The notes beneath the pieces were generated by a model, which did no database searches, had not been told where the DNA came from, and saw only the letters and a program-made list of their open reading frames with translations. Positions 43,106-53,970 of a stretch of 64,000 nt of DNA are shown here, piece by piece; the first letter of the stretch is position 1, and each line of letters opens with the position of its first letter. Source of the stretch: an uncultured Dysgonomonas sp. (GTDB lineage Bacteria; Bacteroidota; Bacteroidia; Bacteroidales; Dysgonomonadaceae). A program made the translations under genes and the position numbers. Where the stretch lies: assembly GCA_900556485.1 (NCBI GenBank), contig USOX01000006.1, positions 1-64,000 on the forward strand, read 5' to 3'.

Positions 43106-45688
43106 TTAGTTATTTTCTTCAATATTTTCACTTGTAGAATCTATAATTTCATCACTGGATTCGATTTCCTCTTCCTCTGACTCGGATATAACTTTACATA
43201 CAGAAGCTATTTCATCGCTTCGTTTTCCTAGATTAATGAGTCTGACGCCTTGTGTAGCGCGTCCCATAGTGCGAATATCTGAAACTTTTAGACGAATTGT
43301 AATACCAGACTTGTTAATAATCATTAAATCGTTATCATCTGTAACACTATTAATAGATACTAGTTTACCTGTTTTATCTGTAACATTCAGAGTTTTAACA
43401 CCTTTTCCACCTCTGCTTGTTATCCTATACACAGGAACGATTACTCCGTTTTCGTCAAAGATATCGTTTCCTTCATCGTCTTTTTCATTCAGATTAGTAC
43501 GTTTTCCGTAACCTTGTTCCGAAACAACCATTATTGTTTCAGCATTTTGTGCAGCTTTATCCAAAGCCAACATGCCAATTACTTCATCTTCGCCATCTTC
43601 ATCTATGCGCATACCTCTGACTCCTGTGGCTGTACGACCCATTTCTCTGATTTGGCTTTCATGGAAGCGTATAGCCCGCCCATTACGGTTAGCTATTAGT
43701 ATTTCACAGTCGCCATCAGTCATTAATACTTCAATCACTCTGTCGTCTTCGCGGATAGTGATTGCGTTCACACCATTCTGACGAGGGCGAGAATATGCTT
43801 CAAGACTAGTTTTCTTAATAACACCTTGTTTAGTACAGAACATTAAATAGTGACTCTTTATAAAATCTGTATCACTAAATCCTCTTACACGTACAAAGGC
43901 TGTAACCTTGTCATCAGAATCAATATTAAGAAGGTTTTGAATAGCCCTACCTTTCGAATTTTTAGTTCCTTCAGGAATATCGAATACGCGTAACCAAAAA
44001 CATCTTCCTTTCTGTGTGAAAAGGAGCATATAGTTATGCATAGATGCTGGATATATATGCTCTATGAAGTCTGCATCACGGGTTTCCGATCCTTTGGCTC
44101 CCACTCCACCACGGTTTTGAGATCTGAATTCGGATAGAGGAGTACGTTTGATATAGCCAAGGTGAGAGATTGTTATAATCATTTCATCGTTAGCATAGAA
44201 ATCCTCAGGGTTTAGTTCTTCCGATGCATATACTATTTCTGTACGACGCTGATCTCCATATTTATCTCTTACTTCTATCAATTCGTCGGTGATCACCTTC
44301 ATAAGAAGTTCTTCATTCGATAAAATCTCGTTCAGATAAGCAATTAATTTTTGTATTTCTTCATACTCATTTCTTAACTTATCTTGCTCTAGTCCTGTTA
44401 ATTGACGCAGACGCATCTCAACAATAGCACGAGCTTGGATATCTGTAAGATTAAACTTAGCTATCAAGCCTTCTATTGCTTCCTGTGGCGATTTAGAACC
44501 TCTGATAATAGCGATTACTTCGTCTATATTGTCGGATGCAATAATCAATCCTTCTAGTATATGAGCACGTTCTTCGGCTTTACGTAAGTCAAATCGAGTT
44601 CTACGGATAACAACATCTACTCTGTGTTCCACAAAGTAAGATATCATATCTCGTAAGTTCAATGTTCTTGGACGTCCTTTCACTAGGGCGATATTATTAA
44701 CACTGAAAGATGATTGTAAAGCTGTTAGCTTATATAATTTGTTTAGAACGACATTCGCATTTGCATCTCGTTTGATATCAACTACGATGCGCATTCCCTG
44801 ACGGTCTGACTCATCATTTACATTGCTGATACCCTCAAGTCTTTTTTCTCCAACTAAGTCAGCTATATGCTTGATTAATTCAGCCTTGTTAACCAGATAA
44901 GGAATCTCTGAAATTACAATTTTCTCATGGTTTCCTTCCATTTCTATTTCGGCACGTCCACGCATAACTACACGTCCACGTCCTGTCTCAAAAGCATCTT
45001 TTACACCTTGGTAGCCATAGATGAATCCACCTGATGGGAAATCTGGTGCTTTAATATGATGCATTAAACCTTCGGTGTCAATGTCTTTATTTTCAATATA
45101 TGCAATAGTTGCATTGATTACCTCCGTCATATTATGAGGAGGCATATTTGTAGCCATACCTACAGCAATACCAGAAGCACCGTTAATAAGTAGATTTGGT
45201 ATTCGTGTAGGTAAAACAGTAGGTTCTTTTAATGTGTCGTCAAAGTTTAACTGAAAATCAACAGTTTCCTTATCTATGTCTTTCAGCATTTCTTCGGCTA
45301 AACGACTGAGGCGAGCCTCTGTATAACGCATGGCGGCTGGGCTATCTCCGTCAACACTACCCATATTTCCTTGTCCATCTACAAGTAGGTAGCGCATGCT
45401 CCATTCCTGAGCCATACGAACCATTGCAAAATAAACAGATGAATCGCCGTGAGGGTGGTATTTACCTAATACCTCTCCGACAATTCTGGCTGATTTTTTA
45501 TGGGGTTTATTCGATGCATTACCTAATTCACTCATCCCGAAAAGGATTCGACGGTGAACAGGTTTAAAACCATCTCTAACATCAGGTAAGGCACGAGATA
45601 CAATCACCGACATTGAATAGTCGATATATGCCGATTTCATCTCGTCTTCGATGTTTATCTTAATAATTCTGTCCTCTGCTTCTGCCAT
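43106..45688 (-). CDS. gyrA: DNA gyrase subunit A
   Basis: This is the breakage-reunion subunit of gyrase, which introduces negative supercoils. The protein has 860 residues. The N-terminal [22 protein letters not shown] is followed by [20 protein letters not shown], the catalytic Tyr in AAMRYTEAR and the GyrA box [10 protein letters not shown]. The C-terminal domain has six beta-pinwheel repeats and an acidic tail. At the quinolone-resistance site Ser83 (E. coli numbering) is kept, while the Asp87 equivalent is Phe, as is usual in Bacteroides. Followed by the TPR gene in the same transcript. Confidence 0.98.
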   Translation of the reverse strand: MAEAEDRIIKINIEDEMKSAYIDYSMSVIVSRALPDVRDGFKPVHRRILFGMSELGNASNKPHKKSARIVGEVLGKYHPHGDSSVYFAMVRMAQEWSMRYLLVDGQGNMGSVDGDSPAAMRYTEARLSRLAEEMLKDIDKETVDFQLNFDDTLKEPTVLPTRIPNLLINGASGIAVGMATNMPPHNMTEVINATIAYIENKDIDTEGLMHHIKAPDFPSGGFIYGYQGVKDAFETGRGRVVMRGRAEIEMEGNHEKIVISEIPYLVNKAELIKHIADLVGEKRLEGISNVNDESDRQGMRIVVDIKRDANANVVLNKLYKLTALQSSFSVNNIALVKGRPRTLNLRDMISYFVEHRVDVVIRRTRFDLRKAEERAHILEGLIIASDNIDEVIAIIRGSKSPQEAIEGLIAKFNLTDIQARAIVEMRLRQLTGLEQDKLRNEYEEIQKLIAYLNEILSNEELLMKVITDELIEVRDKYGDQRRTEIVYASEELNPEDFYANDEMIITISHLGYIKRTPLSEFRSQNRGGVGAKGSETRDADFIEHIYPASMHNYMLLFTQKGRCFWLRVFDIPEGTKNSKGRAIQNLLNIDSDDKVTAFVRVRGFSDTDFIKSHYLMFCTKQGVIKKTSLEAYSRPRQNGVNAITIREDDRVIEVLMTDGDCEILIANRNGRAIRFHESQIREMGRTATGVRGMRIDEDGEDEVIGMLALDKAAQNAETIMVVSEQGYGKRTNLNEKDDEGNDIFDENGVIVPVYRITSRGGKGVKTLNVTDKTGKLVSINSVTDDNDLMIINKSGITIRLKVSDIRTMGRATQGVRLINLGKRSDEIASVCKVISESEEEEIESSDEIIDSTSENIEENN

Positions 45689-45817
45689 TATTATTAATTA
45701 TATGATAAAATTTTAATATTTAATAGTTTGTAAGCTTTTTGTAAAAGGTTGTATTTTGTATACTCAAAAAGCATGCTAAGATACAAATTTTCTTCGTATT
45801 GAGGAAATATAATGACC

Positions 45818-45855
45818 TAAAAAAGCCCACTAAATCTAACTTTAGCAGGCTTTTC
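45818..45855 (-). terminator. Terminator of secA
   Basis: On the minus strand GCCTGCTAAA pairs with TTTAGTGGGC, including two G-U pairs, and a T-run follows. It ends 36 nt after the secA stop. Confidence 0.7.
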
Positions 45856-45890
45856 TATATCAATTTTGGAGTTTCTTATTTATTCTGTAA

Positions 45891-48800
45891 TTATTCTCCT
45901 TTTCCGTGGCAATTCTTATATTTTTTACCACTTCCACAGAAACAAGGATCGTTTCGTCCAGGCTTCTTATCAACCTGAATTGGAGCTGCTTTTTGGGGCT
46001 GTTGTTGTGGTGGACGTTGTCCATCTCCACCTTGTTGCTCCATGTTATTTCTTTCAGTACGGTAACGACTATAGTCTGTTTTTTGCTCAGGTGCGGCCTG
46101 ACGAACTTCTTCTGGCTCGCGTACCGGTATCTGACCACGCATTAAGATTGTAACAGATTTGCTATTCACACTATTGAGCATTGTCTTGAATAGAGTAAAT
46201 GATTCAAGCTTGTAGATTAATAGCGGATCTTTCTGTTCGTAGCTAGCGTTCTGTACCGAATGGCGCAAATCATCCATTTCGCGAAGGTGTTCTTTCCATT
46301 CTTCGTCAATTGTATGCAATACAATCGATTTTTCGAACGATTTAATCACATCTTTCGACTGAGAATCGTATGCTTCTTTCAGATTACAAGATATATTATA
46401 TATACGTTTTCCATCTGTGATAGGAATAAGTATATTCTCATACCTATCTCCTTGTTCTTCAAAAACTTGTTTGATAACAGGATTAGCTATTTCAGCCAAA
46501 CGATCCATTTTAAGCTTGAAGTTCTGAACAGCCTTTTCGTATATTTTATCAATCATAGCCTCCTGTTTCATCGAACGGAATTCTTTTTCATCAAACGGAG
46601 TTTCTATAGCTAATATACGTAGCAAATCTATTTTTAGCCCTTCATAATCAAGGCTTTCAGAATATTGTTCTACCAAATTAACGGCTGTGTCATAGAACAT
46701 GTTAACGATATCGATACCAATACGTTCACCCATAAGTGCGTGGCGACGACGTTTGTAAATAACCTCACGTTGAGAGTTCATAACATCATCATATTCCAGC
46801 AAACGTTTACGGATACCAAAGTTGTTCTCTTCTACTTTTTTCTGGGCACGTTCTACGGACTTACTAAGCATATTGTGCTCAAGCATTTCACCTTCTTTGA
46901 AGCCCATGCGGTCCATCATTCCCGCAATACGTTCAGAAGCGAACAAGCGCATCAAATCATCTTCAAGAGATATATAGAATACAGAAGAACCCGGGTCTCC
47001 CTGACGTCCTGCACGACCACGTAACTGGCGGTCAACACGACGAGATTCATGCCTTTCAGTACCAATAATAGCCAAACCTCCGGCTTCTTTCACACTAGGT
47101 GCCAATTTGATGTCGGTACCACGACCAGCCATATTAGTAGCAATAGTAACAGCTCCTGGTTGTCCGGCAAGGGCTACAACTTCAGCTTCACGTTGGTGTA
47201 ACTTCGCATTCAGTACATTGTGTTTAATCTTACGCATTGTAAGCATCTTGCTTAATAGCTCAGATATTTCAACCGAAGTAGTACCTACAAGCACAGCACG
47301 TCCTTCGCTTACAAGTTTTTCTATTTCCTGAATAACTGCCGTATATTTTTCGCGTTTAGTTTTATATATACGGTCATTCATATCTTTACGGGCAATTGCT
47401 CTGTTTGTTGGGATAACAACTACATCTAGTTTATAGATGTTCCACAATTCCCCAGCTTCCGTTTCAGCAGTACCTGTCATACCGGACAGCTTATTATACA
47501 TACGAAAGTAATTTTGTAGTGTAATAGTTGCAAATGTTTGAGTAGCAGCTTCTACTTTCACTCTTTCTTTTGCTTCTATTGCCTGGTGTAAACCATCTGA
47601 GTAACGGCGACCGTCCATAATACGTCCGGTTTGCTCGTCTACAATCATTACTTTATTGTCAATCACCACATATTCATCGTCTTTTTCGAACAATGCATAT
47701 GCTTTAAGTAATTGGTTTACTGTGTGCACACGCTCAGATTTGATCGAATAATTTTGCATCAATTCATCTTTTTTCTGAGCCTTATCGCTATCACTTACTG
47801 TAAGGTTTTCCAATTCAGATAATTGGGCACTGATGTCAGGTAACACAAAGAACTGAGGGTCATCAGAATTTCCTGTCATTAAGTCAATTCCTTTATCAGT
47901 AAGTTCTATACTGTTATTCTTTTCATCGATAACAAAGAACAATTCATCTGTAACAATATGCATATTACGCATTTGCTCAGACATATAATGTTCTTCTGTT
48001 TTTAACATAGATGCTTTGATACCAGGTTCACTTAAGAATTTAATCAACGGTTTGTTTTTTGGCAAACCTTTAAATGAACGGTATAGCAACAAACTACCTT
48101 CTTCTTGTACTTTCTTGTCTTCCGAAGCCATTTTGGATTTAGCTTCAGCCAATAATTTTGTACAAAGGTCTCTTTGCGCTTTAACTAATATTTCGACACG
48201 AGGGCGGAATTCTTCGAATAACTGTTGTTCTCCTCTCGGAACCGGTCCTGAAATAATTAAAGGTGTACGGGCGTCATCAATCAAAACCGAGTCAACCTCG
48301 TCGACAATTGCGTAATTATGTTTACGCTGTACAAGATCTGACGGATTGATCGCCATATTATCACGCAGATAATCAAAACCAAATTCGTTATTGGTTCCAA
48401 ATGTAATATCTGCCATGTATGCCTTACGACGGCCTTCCGAGTTTGGTTGGTGTTTATCTATACAGTCTACAGTTAGTCCATTAAACATATACAAAGGTCC
48501 CATCCATTCCGAGTCACGTTTTGCAAGATAATCGTTGACAGTAACTACATGTACTCCGTTTCCTGTAAGAGCGTTTAAGAATACAGGGAGTGTACCTACC
48601 AATGTTTTACCTTCCCCTGTAGCCATTTCGGCAATTTTTCCCTTATGAAGAACAACCCCTCCGAATAACTGTACATCGTAGTGGATCATATCCCAATTGA
48701 TTTCATTACCTCCGGCTAACCAATGATTCAGATAGATTGCTTTATCACCTTCTATACGAACAAAGTCTTTGGTTTCAGCTAGTTCTCTATCGAGGTCTGT

Positions 48801-49193
48801 AGCAGTAACTTCTATTTCTTCGTTTTGAGTAAGACGGCGTGCTGTATCTTTTACTATCGAAAATACTTCTGGTAACACTTTATCAAGTATTTCCTCGTAT
48901 TTATCAGTGATTTCTTTTTCAAGCCTGTCTATTTCAGCCCAAATTTCTTCACGTTTGTCAATATCAATACTTTCGATGTCTTTTTTCAGTTCAGCTATTT
49001 TATTTTTCTCTTCAGAAACATAGTCTTGAATCTGCTGTCTTATTTCTACCGTTTTGGCGCGTAGTCCGTCATGCGACAGACTTTCTATTTGTGGGTAAAC
49101 TGCCTTGATGCGGTCTACGTACGGGTTAATCTCCTTTAAGTCGCGTTGAGATTTATTCCCGAATAATGATGTTAAAAAATCAGCGAATCCCAT
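45891..49193 (-). CDS. secA: Preprotein translocase ATPase SecA
   Basis: This is the motor that drives unfolded proteins through SecYEG. At 1100 residues it is about 200 longer than E. coli SecA, because of the insertions common in Bacteroidetes. Features in order: the Walker A region [16 protein letters not shown], Walker [34 protein letters not shown] and the arginine-finger region [13 protein letters not shown] Pro/Gln-rich linker leads to the C-terminal zinc-binding tail ([14 protein letters not shown]) that binds SecB and phospholipids. The long Glu/Lys-rich segment (~70-100) is a family insertion. Confidence 0.97.
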   Translation of the reverse strand: MGFADFLTSLFGNKSQRDLKEINPYVDRIKAVYPQIESLSHDGLRAKTVEIRQQIQDYVSEEKNKIAELKKDIESIDIDKREEIWAEIDRLEKEITDKYEEILDKVLPEVFSIVKDTARRLTQNEEIEVTATDLDRELAETKDFVRIEGDKAIYLNHWLAGGNEINWDMIHYDVQLFGGVVLHKGKIAEMATGEGKTLVGTLPVFLNALTGNGVHVVTVNDYLAKRDSEWMGPLYMFNGLTVDCIDKHQPNSEGRRKAYMADITFGTNNEFGFDYLRDNMAINPSDLVQRKHNYAIVDEVDSVLIDDARTPLIISGPVPRGEQQLFEEFRPRVEILVKAQRDLCTKLLAEAKSKMASEDKKVQEEGSLLLYRSFKGLPKNKPLIKFLSEPGIKASMLKTEEHYMSEQMRNMHIVTDELFFVIDEKNNSIELTDKGIDLMTGNSDDPQFFVLPDISAQLSELENLTVSDSDKAQKKDELMQNYSIKSERVHTVNQLLKAYALFEKDDEYVVIDNKVMIVDEQTGRIMDGRRYSDGLHQAIEAKERVKVEAATQTFATITLQNYFRMYNKLSGMTGTAETEAGELWNIYKLDVVVIPTNRAIARKDMNDRIYKTKREKYTAVIQEIEKLVSEGRAVLVGTTSVEISELLSKMLTMRKIKHNVLNAKLHQREAEVVALAGQPGAVTIATNMAGRGTDIKLAPSVKEAGGLAIIGTERHESRRVDRQLRGRAGRQGDPGSSVFYISLEDDLMRLFASERIAGMMDRMGFKEGEMLEHNMLSKSVERAQKKVEENNFGIRKRLLEYDDVMNSQREVIYKRRRHALMGERIGIDIVNMFYDTAVNLVEQYSESLDYEGLKIDLLRILAIETPFDEKEFRSMKQEAMIDKIYEKAVQNFKLKMDRLAEIANPVIKQVFEEQGDRYENILIPITDGKRIYNISCNLKEAYDSQSKDVIKSFEKSIVLHTIDEEWKEHLREMDDLRHSVQNASYEQKDPLLIYKLESFTLFKTMLNSVNSKSVTILMRGQIPVREPEEVRQAAPEQKTDYSRYRTERNNMEQQGGDGQRPPQQQPQKAAPIQVDKKPGRNDPCFCGSGKKYKNCHGKGE

Positions 49194-49224
49194 ATATTTA
49201 GTTGTTTATTTTCTATTTTTTTTG

Positions 49225-49250
49225 AAAAAGTGACAAAGGTGACACTTTTT
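49225..49250 (-). repeat. Dispersed 26-bp intergenic element, copy E
   Basis: Reverse orientation, 25 of 26 positions identical to copy A. It lies in the 92-nt gap between the pseudo-phosphatase stop and secA start, 32 nt upstream of secA. No TAnnTTTG box is present in that gap, so the element may act in secA expression. Confidence 0.6.
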
Positions 49251-49285
49251 GTATACTTTTTTCTTTCTTGTTTTTTGTTACTTTT

Positions 49286-50872
49286 TTATAATAATTCCGA
49301 TAATGCCTGCTCTTTGGCCGCATTAGGAGACCGGATACGCATAATATAAGATACAGTTGGAGCTATTTCGGTAGCCTTGATTGTTCTTTTTATCTTTTGC
49401 GCTTTTATATTATGCCCAAAGAATATAACCGGACAAACAATAGCATTGCTTCTGACCTGTTTTTCTTTGAATGTGTAATCTTGTTCATTTACAATTTTGT
49501 ATCCTGGTTGGATTTCAACAAAAAGGTCTCCCGAAGTTTCTTTTGTATACCCGTTTCGGTAATATTCCATTACCGGGTTCCATTGTCCTAACTGTATCTG
49601 ATAAGAAGTATAAACTTCCTGAACACCGGAAAATTCGGATACAAACTCGGCTGCTTTTTGTTGTATTTCTGATAATGAAACGTTTTTCTTTTTAATAAGT
49701 TCTCTGTTCAGATAAATTTGTCCATTATAGAATTTATCTACCCATTTATCGTCTTTACCATATATAGCCATCAGGTACATATTGAGCAAAGCCTCACAAC
49801 GGTTTATGTGGAACTTATTGTCAGGTATATTTTGTTCTCCTTTATAGTCCGTTTCGTTTGAATTATAGTAACCTGTAGAAGTAAGGAAGATTAATGTGTT
49901 TTTTAACCCTACAGTCTTTTCTACTTCATCAAGCAGTGCTTCTATTTCACGGTCTAGGCGGGTATAAGTATCTTGTATTTCAAACGAATAATCCGACACT
50001 TTTCTATAATTTCCAGCATAGAACGTCAGTGCTAAAAAGTCGGGGCTGGTACGTTTACCTAAATCAGCTTTTGCTAAAACTTTTACAGCTGTGTTTCTAA
50101 TATTCTCGTTAACAGAGGGCGTCTGCTTAGCTTTAATGTATGTCTCTTTGTCAGTTCCCATGTCATGCGCAAACGACGTTAAGTCTTGCATGTATGGAAA
50201 TGCTTTATATTCATTTATACTAAGTAACGGTGTCCAGCGCATGCCCCAGGCACGTACAGAATAATCTGTTCCGCTTCTGTTTTCTTGATCTACAGTCCAA
50301 TAGAAATTTTTGTAATATGTAGATGAAGCCCATTTACCGGTATAATCATCAATCCAGAAAGCACTATTTCCTCTTAATCCTGCGGTGATTAGGGCTTGAC
50401 TGATATTTGGCGCAAAGGAATATATGTCAGATGAGCCTCGCGAAGCTATTTTGAGTTCATCGGCTATTGTTGATGTTTTAAGGGCTAGTGGCGATACATT
50501 ATCCTGTGTATAGTTTCCCAGATAAGCAGGATCAGAAAATGTTGTTATTTCCTGTTGTTTATCAGCTAGATATTTTTTATTTCCAACTATACCATGATAG
50601 AATGGAGCTGCTCCTGTATATATAGTAGCTATTGCTGAAGCATCATCCAGATTCGGAAAATCAAATTTAATATTCTGATATACAAGTCCTTCATTAAGTA
50701 GACGCTTAAATCCTCTTTCGGTAAATGTATTTTGGAAAAGTTCAAGATAATCGCCTCGCAACTGGTCGATAGTGATGCCGATAACTAACTTAGGCGTTTC
50801 ACGCACAGTTGTTTGTGCCTGAACCGACGATATAGTCAGTACTGCGACTAAGGAGGTTATTATTCTTATCAT
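49286..50872 (-). CDS. Alkaline-phosphatase-superfamily protein, probably catalytically inactive
   Basis: The protein has 528 residues with a signal peptide (ending SSVQAQ). It has the PafA/phosphodiesterase-like fold: PKLVIGITIDQLRGDYLELF with Asp36, then ATIYTGAAPFYHGIVGN and IQDTYTRLDREIEALLD. However, the catalytic residues are gone. The nucleophile Thr position (normally in a TAPGH-like motif) reads DDASAIAT, giving Asp77. The DHG motif after the strand IFLT reads STGYY. TDYVGH-like reads GNYRKV. The last His motif before the strand CPVIFFG reads NAIV. Only Asp36 is left. It overlaps the lnb gene by 4 nt. A structural or regulatory partner role is inferred. Confidence 0.78.
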   Translation of the reverse strand: MIRIITSLVAVLTISSVQAQTTVRETPKLVIGITIDQLRGDYLELFQNTFTERGFKRLLNEGLVYQNIKFDFPNLDDASAIATIYTGAAPFYHGIVGNKKYLADKQQEITTFSDPAYLGNYTQDNVSPLALKTSTIADELKIASRGSSDIYSFAPNISQALITAGLRGNSAFWIDDYTGKWASSTYYKNFYWTVDQENRSGTDYSVRAWGMRWTPLLSINEYKAFPYMQDLTSFAHDMGTDKETYIKAKQTPSVNENIRNTAVKVLAKADLGKRTSPDFLALTFYAGNYRKVSDYSFEIQDTYTRLDREIEALLDEVEKTVGLKNTLIFLTSTGYYNSNETDYKGEQNIPDNKFHINRCEALLNMYLMAIYGKDDKWVDKFYNGQIYLNRELIKKKNVSLSEIQQKAAEFVSEFSGVQEVYTSYQIQLGQWNPVMEYYRNGYTKETSGDLFVEIQPGYKIVNEQDYTFKEKQVRSNAIVCPVIFFGHNIKAQKIKRTIKATEIAPTVSYIMRIRSPNAAKEQALSELL

Positions 50873-52104
50873 CTTCTTGTTCTCGGTAAGCTGTATTCAG
50901 CTTTTTTCTTTAATTTTCTTTGTTGCAACAAATTCATTCCTGATCTTATCATTATAGATAAAATAAATGGAATAAATGCTATTTCTAATTGTTGTGGAAT
51001 CAAACTCCATGCCAATATAAACACCAATAGCGCCGCAAAGTTAATAAAATGATAACAATTAATTGCTTTTGAAAGTGGTTTTACAAAGAATAAAAAGGCA
51101 ACTATCAGTTGCAGAGGATTTAACCATACAATATTCCAGTTAGGATTAACGCATGGATGTTCAGAGAAAAACATCAAAAAGAAAATTATACATCCGCCTG
51201 CACCTGCCACAATAAAGAGCAGTGTATCAAAAATCTTTCCTAAAGTGAAAAGTTTCTTCTTATATACAAGGAATGATAACAGTATAGTGAGAGCTAATAG
51301 TATACAGCCTGCATATAGTGGTGATAAAGAAGAATCTTTCTGTAATGGATTAGCTACAAGTATATCATTTGTTTCCAGAAGGATATTGCGTTCTTCTCCG
51401 TTATTATCGATAACTTTGGCATTATTATATGCTGATAATAGATAAAGAGGTAGAAAATCTTTTTGTCTGTCAGTTATAACTTTATCAGCATCTGCTCCGA
51501 TAACAAGGTCTATCCCAAATTTTGACCAAGGTTGTATATCTGTACATTCCCATACCAAATCTCTATAAGTTTGTTTTTTGTCGGTTGGCGTATAAATAAC
51601 GCGTCCATCGATATATTTTTCTATAATATCTCTGGGACGGGTTGAACAGTTATCATAAAAATAGTTGTACCTGTATACTCTATTCTCAGGTAAACTATTG
51701 ATTAATAATGCATCAAATATTTTTTGTTTCTCCTGTAGCGAAAGGTTGAAAACTTGTTCTATAATTCCTACACCTCTTTCTTGATATTCTATAGTATAGT
51801 ATTTGTATGGAACTGCGGCAACGATATAATCTGTTTCTCCTTTGATAAAGCGTAACATAAAATTAGGGCTATTGAAACTGAATATTCCATAATTGAAAAC
51901 AACATCCAGATCATTTACAGGGTCATTGATCCGTATAGCTGTGTGTCCGAACAAAGCATATATGGCTCCATCCCAAGGTGTGCTGGTAAGGAGACTAACT
52001 TGTGCTGTATCGCTTAAAATTGCTTTTGGTACTTCGTATTGAGCTTTTAAGGAATGGAATATTCCCATGAAAGCGATAAGGAGGAGTATTATATATTTTC
52101 GCAT
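50869..52104 (-). CDS. lnb: Lipoprotein N-acyltransferase Lnb (DUF4105 domain)
   Basis: Lnb-type proteins N-acylate outer-membrane lipoproteins in Bacteroidota, which lack Lnt. The protein has 411 residues with a signal peptide. An exported catalytic domain (to ~260) carries FGHTAIRIND (His54) and YDNCSTRPRD (Cys153), the likely thiol-protease-like pair. Four to five transmembrane helices follow (from ~265, LYAGCILLALTILLSFLVY), then a basic C-terminus. The start of the pseudo-phosphatase gene overlaps its stop by 4 nt (ATGA), so their amounts should be linked. Other DUF4105 functions are possible, but the catalytic pair is intact. Confidence 0.85.
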   Translation of the reverse strand: MRKYIILLLIAFMGIFHSLKAQYEVPKAILSDTAQVSLLTSTPWDGAIYALFGHTAIRINDPVNDLDVVFNYGIFSFNSPNFMLRFIKGETDYIVAAVPYKYYTIEYQERGVGIIEQVFNLSLQEKQKIFDALLINSLPENRVYRYNYFYDNCSTRPRDIIEKYIDGRVIYTPTDKKQTYRDLVWECTDIQPWSKFGIDLVIGADADKVITDRQKDFLPLYLLSAYNNAKVIDNNGEERNILLETNDILVANPLQKDSSLSPLYAGCILLALTILLSFLVYKKKLFTLGKIFDTLLFIVAGAGGCIIFFLMFFSEHPCVNPNWNIVWLNPLQLIVAFLFFVKPLSKAINCYHFINFAALLVFILAWSLIPQQLEIAFIPFILSIMIRSGMNLLQQRKLKKKAEYSLPRTRR

Positions 52105-52120
52105 CAGTAATTTTTATACG

Positions 52121-52128
52121 CAAAGATA
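52121..52128 (-). promoter_or_regulatory. -7 promoter element of the lnb operon
   Basis: The minus strand reads TATCTTTG, only 16 nt before the lnb ATG, implying a very short leader. Confidence 0.55.
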
Positions 52129-52259
52129 AAATATATGTAAATATGATGTGTGCATTTACGGGAATCAATCTTACCAAATGGTGTGAATTTTACTTAAAAT
52201 CTGACTCTTTATTCCAAATATATTCAACATTAGCTATAGTTTTAATGCTTATTATTACA

Positions 52260-52267
52260 TAATTTTG
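52260..52267 (+). promoter_or_regulatory. -7 promoter element of the nitroreductase gene
   Basis: TAATTTTG matches TAnnTTTG and lies 23 nt before the ATG. Confidence 0.5.
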
Positions 52268-52290
52268 TTTTTGTCGTTAATTTAAAATAG

Positions 52291-52899
52291 ATGAAAATGA
52301 AGAAAGGATTAATTATTATTGCGTTGTTATGTGCTACATCATACATTTGGGCGCAAGATATTCAGTTACCTACACCTACAAAAACAGGCGGTAAACCATT
52401 AATGGAAGCTCTTAACGAAAGACAATCTCATCGTAGTTTTGAGAAAAAAGATTTACCGGCTCAGACTCTTTCCGATTTGCTGTGGGCGGCTAATGGATTC
52501 AACAGAGATGACAAACGCACAGTTCCTACATCACAAAATCGTCAGGAAATGGATGTGTATGTAGTGTTTAGTAGTGGTATTTATCTTTACGATGCAAAAG
52601 CTCATAAACTGACATTGAAAGAAAAAGGAGATTTCAGACAAGCTTTGGGACAGCCAAATATTTCTAATAATGCTTCTCTAACATTGGTTTATGTAGCTAA
52701 TCTGGATAAAGCATCTAATCGTGAAGCCGGATTTATTGACAGTGGTTTTATTGCACAAAACGTCTATCTTTATTGCACATCAGCAGGTTTAGGTTCTGTA
52801 GTTCGTGCTTCATTCACTCGTCCGGGATTGCATGAAGCTTTGAAATTGACAGAGAAACAAGAGATTACAATCGTTCAACCTGTAGGATATATTAAATAA
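52291..52899 (+). CDS. Exported nitroreductase-family protein (SagB-like)
   Basis: The protein has 202 residues with a signal peptide (LIIIALLCATSYIWAQ), so it is periplasmic, which is unusual for an FMN-dependent nitroreductase. Family motifs are LNERQSHRSFEKKDLPAQTLSDLLWAANG (N-terminal FMN-binding Arg/Ser region), RTVPTSQNRQEMDVYVV, IDSGFIAQNVYLYCTSAGLG and the closing IVQPVGY. It is shorter than average but complete. Bacteroides species carry similar secreted members; substrate and electron donor are unknown. It is a single gene with promoter and terminator. Confidence 0.88.
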   Translation: MKMKKGLIIIALLCATSYIWAQDIQLPTPTKTGGKPLMEALNERQSHRSFEKKDLPAQTLSDLLWAANGFNRDDKRTVPTSQNRQEMDVYVVFSSGIYLYDAKAHKLTLKEKGDFRQALGQPNISNNASLTLVYVANLDKASNREAGFIDSGFIAQNVYLYCTSAGLGSVVRASFTRPGLHEALKLTEKQEITIVQPVGYIK

Positions 52900-52920
52900 G
52901 GGAGAATCGACAAATAACTA

Positions 52921-52955
52921 AAAAATGCTGTAAGGGTTTTCTCTACAGCATTTTT
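52921..52955 (+). terminator. Terminator (bidirectional) after the nitroreductase gene
   Basis: The 12-bp stem AAAAATGCTGTA / TACAGCATTTTT has an 11-nt loop and further T residues. The converging gene ends 6 nt later. Confidence 0.85.
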
Positions 52956-52960
52956 TTATA

Positions 52961-53905
52961 TCAATTTTCTTTTCCTAATTCATTTAAAACATCAACAAAT
53001 TCGCCCGGCGGAGAGAAGACAAGTTTCTCATTTTCCATTTTGTGAGGTAGATTGGTAAATTTACCGTCGTTATACCAATATAGTCTGTCGGTAATAGAGC
53101 CGGGACCATCTTCATGCATACGCGAAGTAAGATATAGCATATTATTGAGAACTCCTATCACATCTAAGTTTCGGATAGGGTATATTATAACAGTGTGCCT
53201 GTTAGGAATAGAAACTAAAGAGCCCTGGCTACCTACTACCTGAGGATAGTTTTTGATATCAAAAGCAAAATTGGATGCAAAAAAGTGATCAGCTTCTGCA
53301 AACCAAATCATATGTTCTCCAACTTTATGCTCGGAAAGGTCTATAGGGTAATTTTTTCTTATATTTTCATTACCTAATTCAAAAAGTTCGTCAATAGTTT
53401 TGTTCCAGGGGGTTACCTGTTCAGGTTTTATATTGACAACACTTTCAGGTAAATCAAAAACTAACATAGCAATAATCCCTTCTGCAAAATCTCTTACGAT
53501 AATATTATCTCCTTCTAAATTAGCCCCATATTCCATGTTATAAAGCCTTACAGCTATATATTTCTCTATTTTTTCGAAATTAGAAACAGTTTCTTCAAAT
53601 TCCTTATTGAATTTATGGATTCTGACCATCGCATCAAAATGATCTTTTACAATCGCTTTGTAATCTTTGATATCATTTTGCTTACATATCTGAGCAATGT
53701 TATGCAGGCCTAGTTGTCCGAATCCGAAATCATTTTCGCTGACCAGTACAACTCCTTCATTTTCTATTGAATATCCAATATTCAACTTGTTAAAATACTC
53801 TTCTGTTGCCTTTATAAATATTGAATATTCTTTCGGTGTCATAAAAGTAGCCCAGTCCGGTACGCTTATTTGAGAGCCTTTCTTTTTCTTGAAAAATGAA
53901 AACAT
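52961..53905 (-). CDS. Cytoplasmic protein of unknown function, DUF1444-like
   Basis: The protein has 314 residues and no signal peptide; the basic N-terminus is FSFFKKKKG. The middle and C-terminal parts (TPWNKTIDELFELGNENIRKNY, HMIWFAEADHFFASNFAF and GSLVSIPNRHTVIIYPI) resemble the DUF1444 (YtpQ) family. There the C-terminal domain also follows an ELFELALENTR-type helix. This match is from memory and moderate. Function unknown. No clear promoter was seen. Confidence 0.6.
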   Translation of the reverse strand: MFSFFKKKKGSQISVPDWATFMTPKEYSIFIKATEEYFNKLNIGYSIENEGVVLVSENDFGFGQLGLHNIAQICKQNDIKDYKAIVKDHFDAMVRIHKFNKEFEETVSNFEKIEKYIAVRLYNMEYGANLEGDNIIVRDFAEGIIAMLVFDLPESVVNIKPEQVTPWNKTIDELFELGNENIRKNYPIDLSEHKVGEHMIWFAEADHFFASNFAFDIKNYPQVVGSQGSLVSIPNRHTVIIYPIRNLDVIGVLNNMLYLTSRMHEDGPGSITDRLYWYNDGKFTNLPHKMENEKLVFSPPGEFVDVLNELGKEN

Positions 53906-53970
53906 GATAGTAATTTTTATATTGGTATTTTTGTTAAGAGTTTAAATATAAGTAGAAATTACATTGTTTA

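Noticed and set aside
43236..43781. Plus-strand open frames opposite gyrA
   Set aside because: They are antisense to well-conserved gyrase codons and have no promoter or homology.
45866..46153. 95-codon plus-strand frame opposite the end of secA
   Set aside because: It overlaps the Pro/Gln-rich tail of SecA in antisense and shows no protein features.
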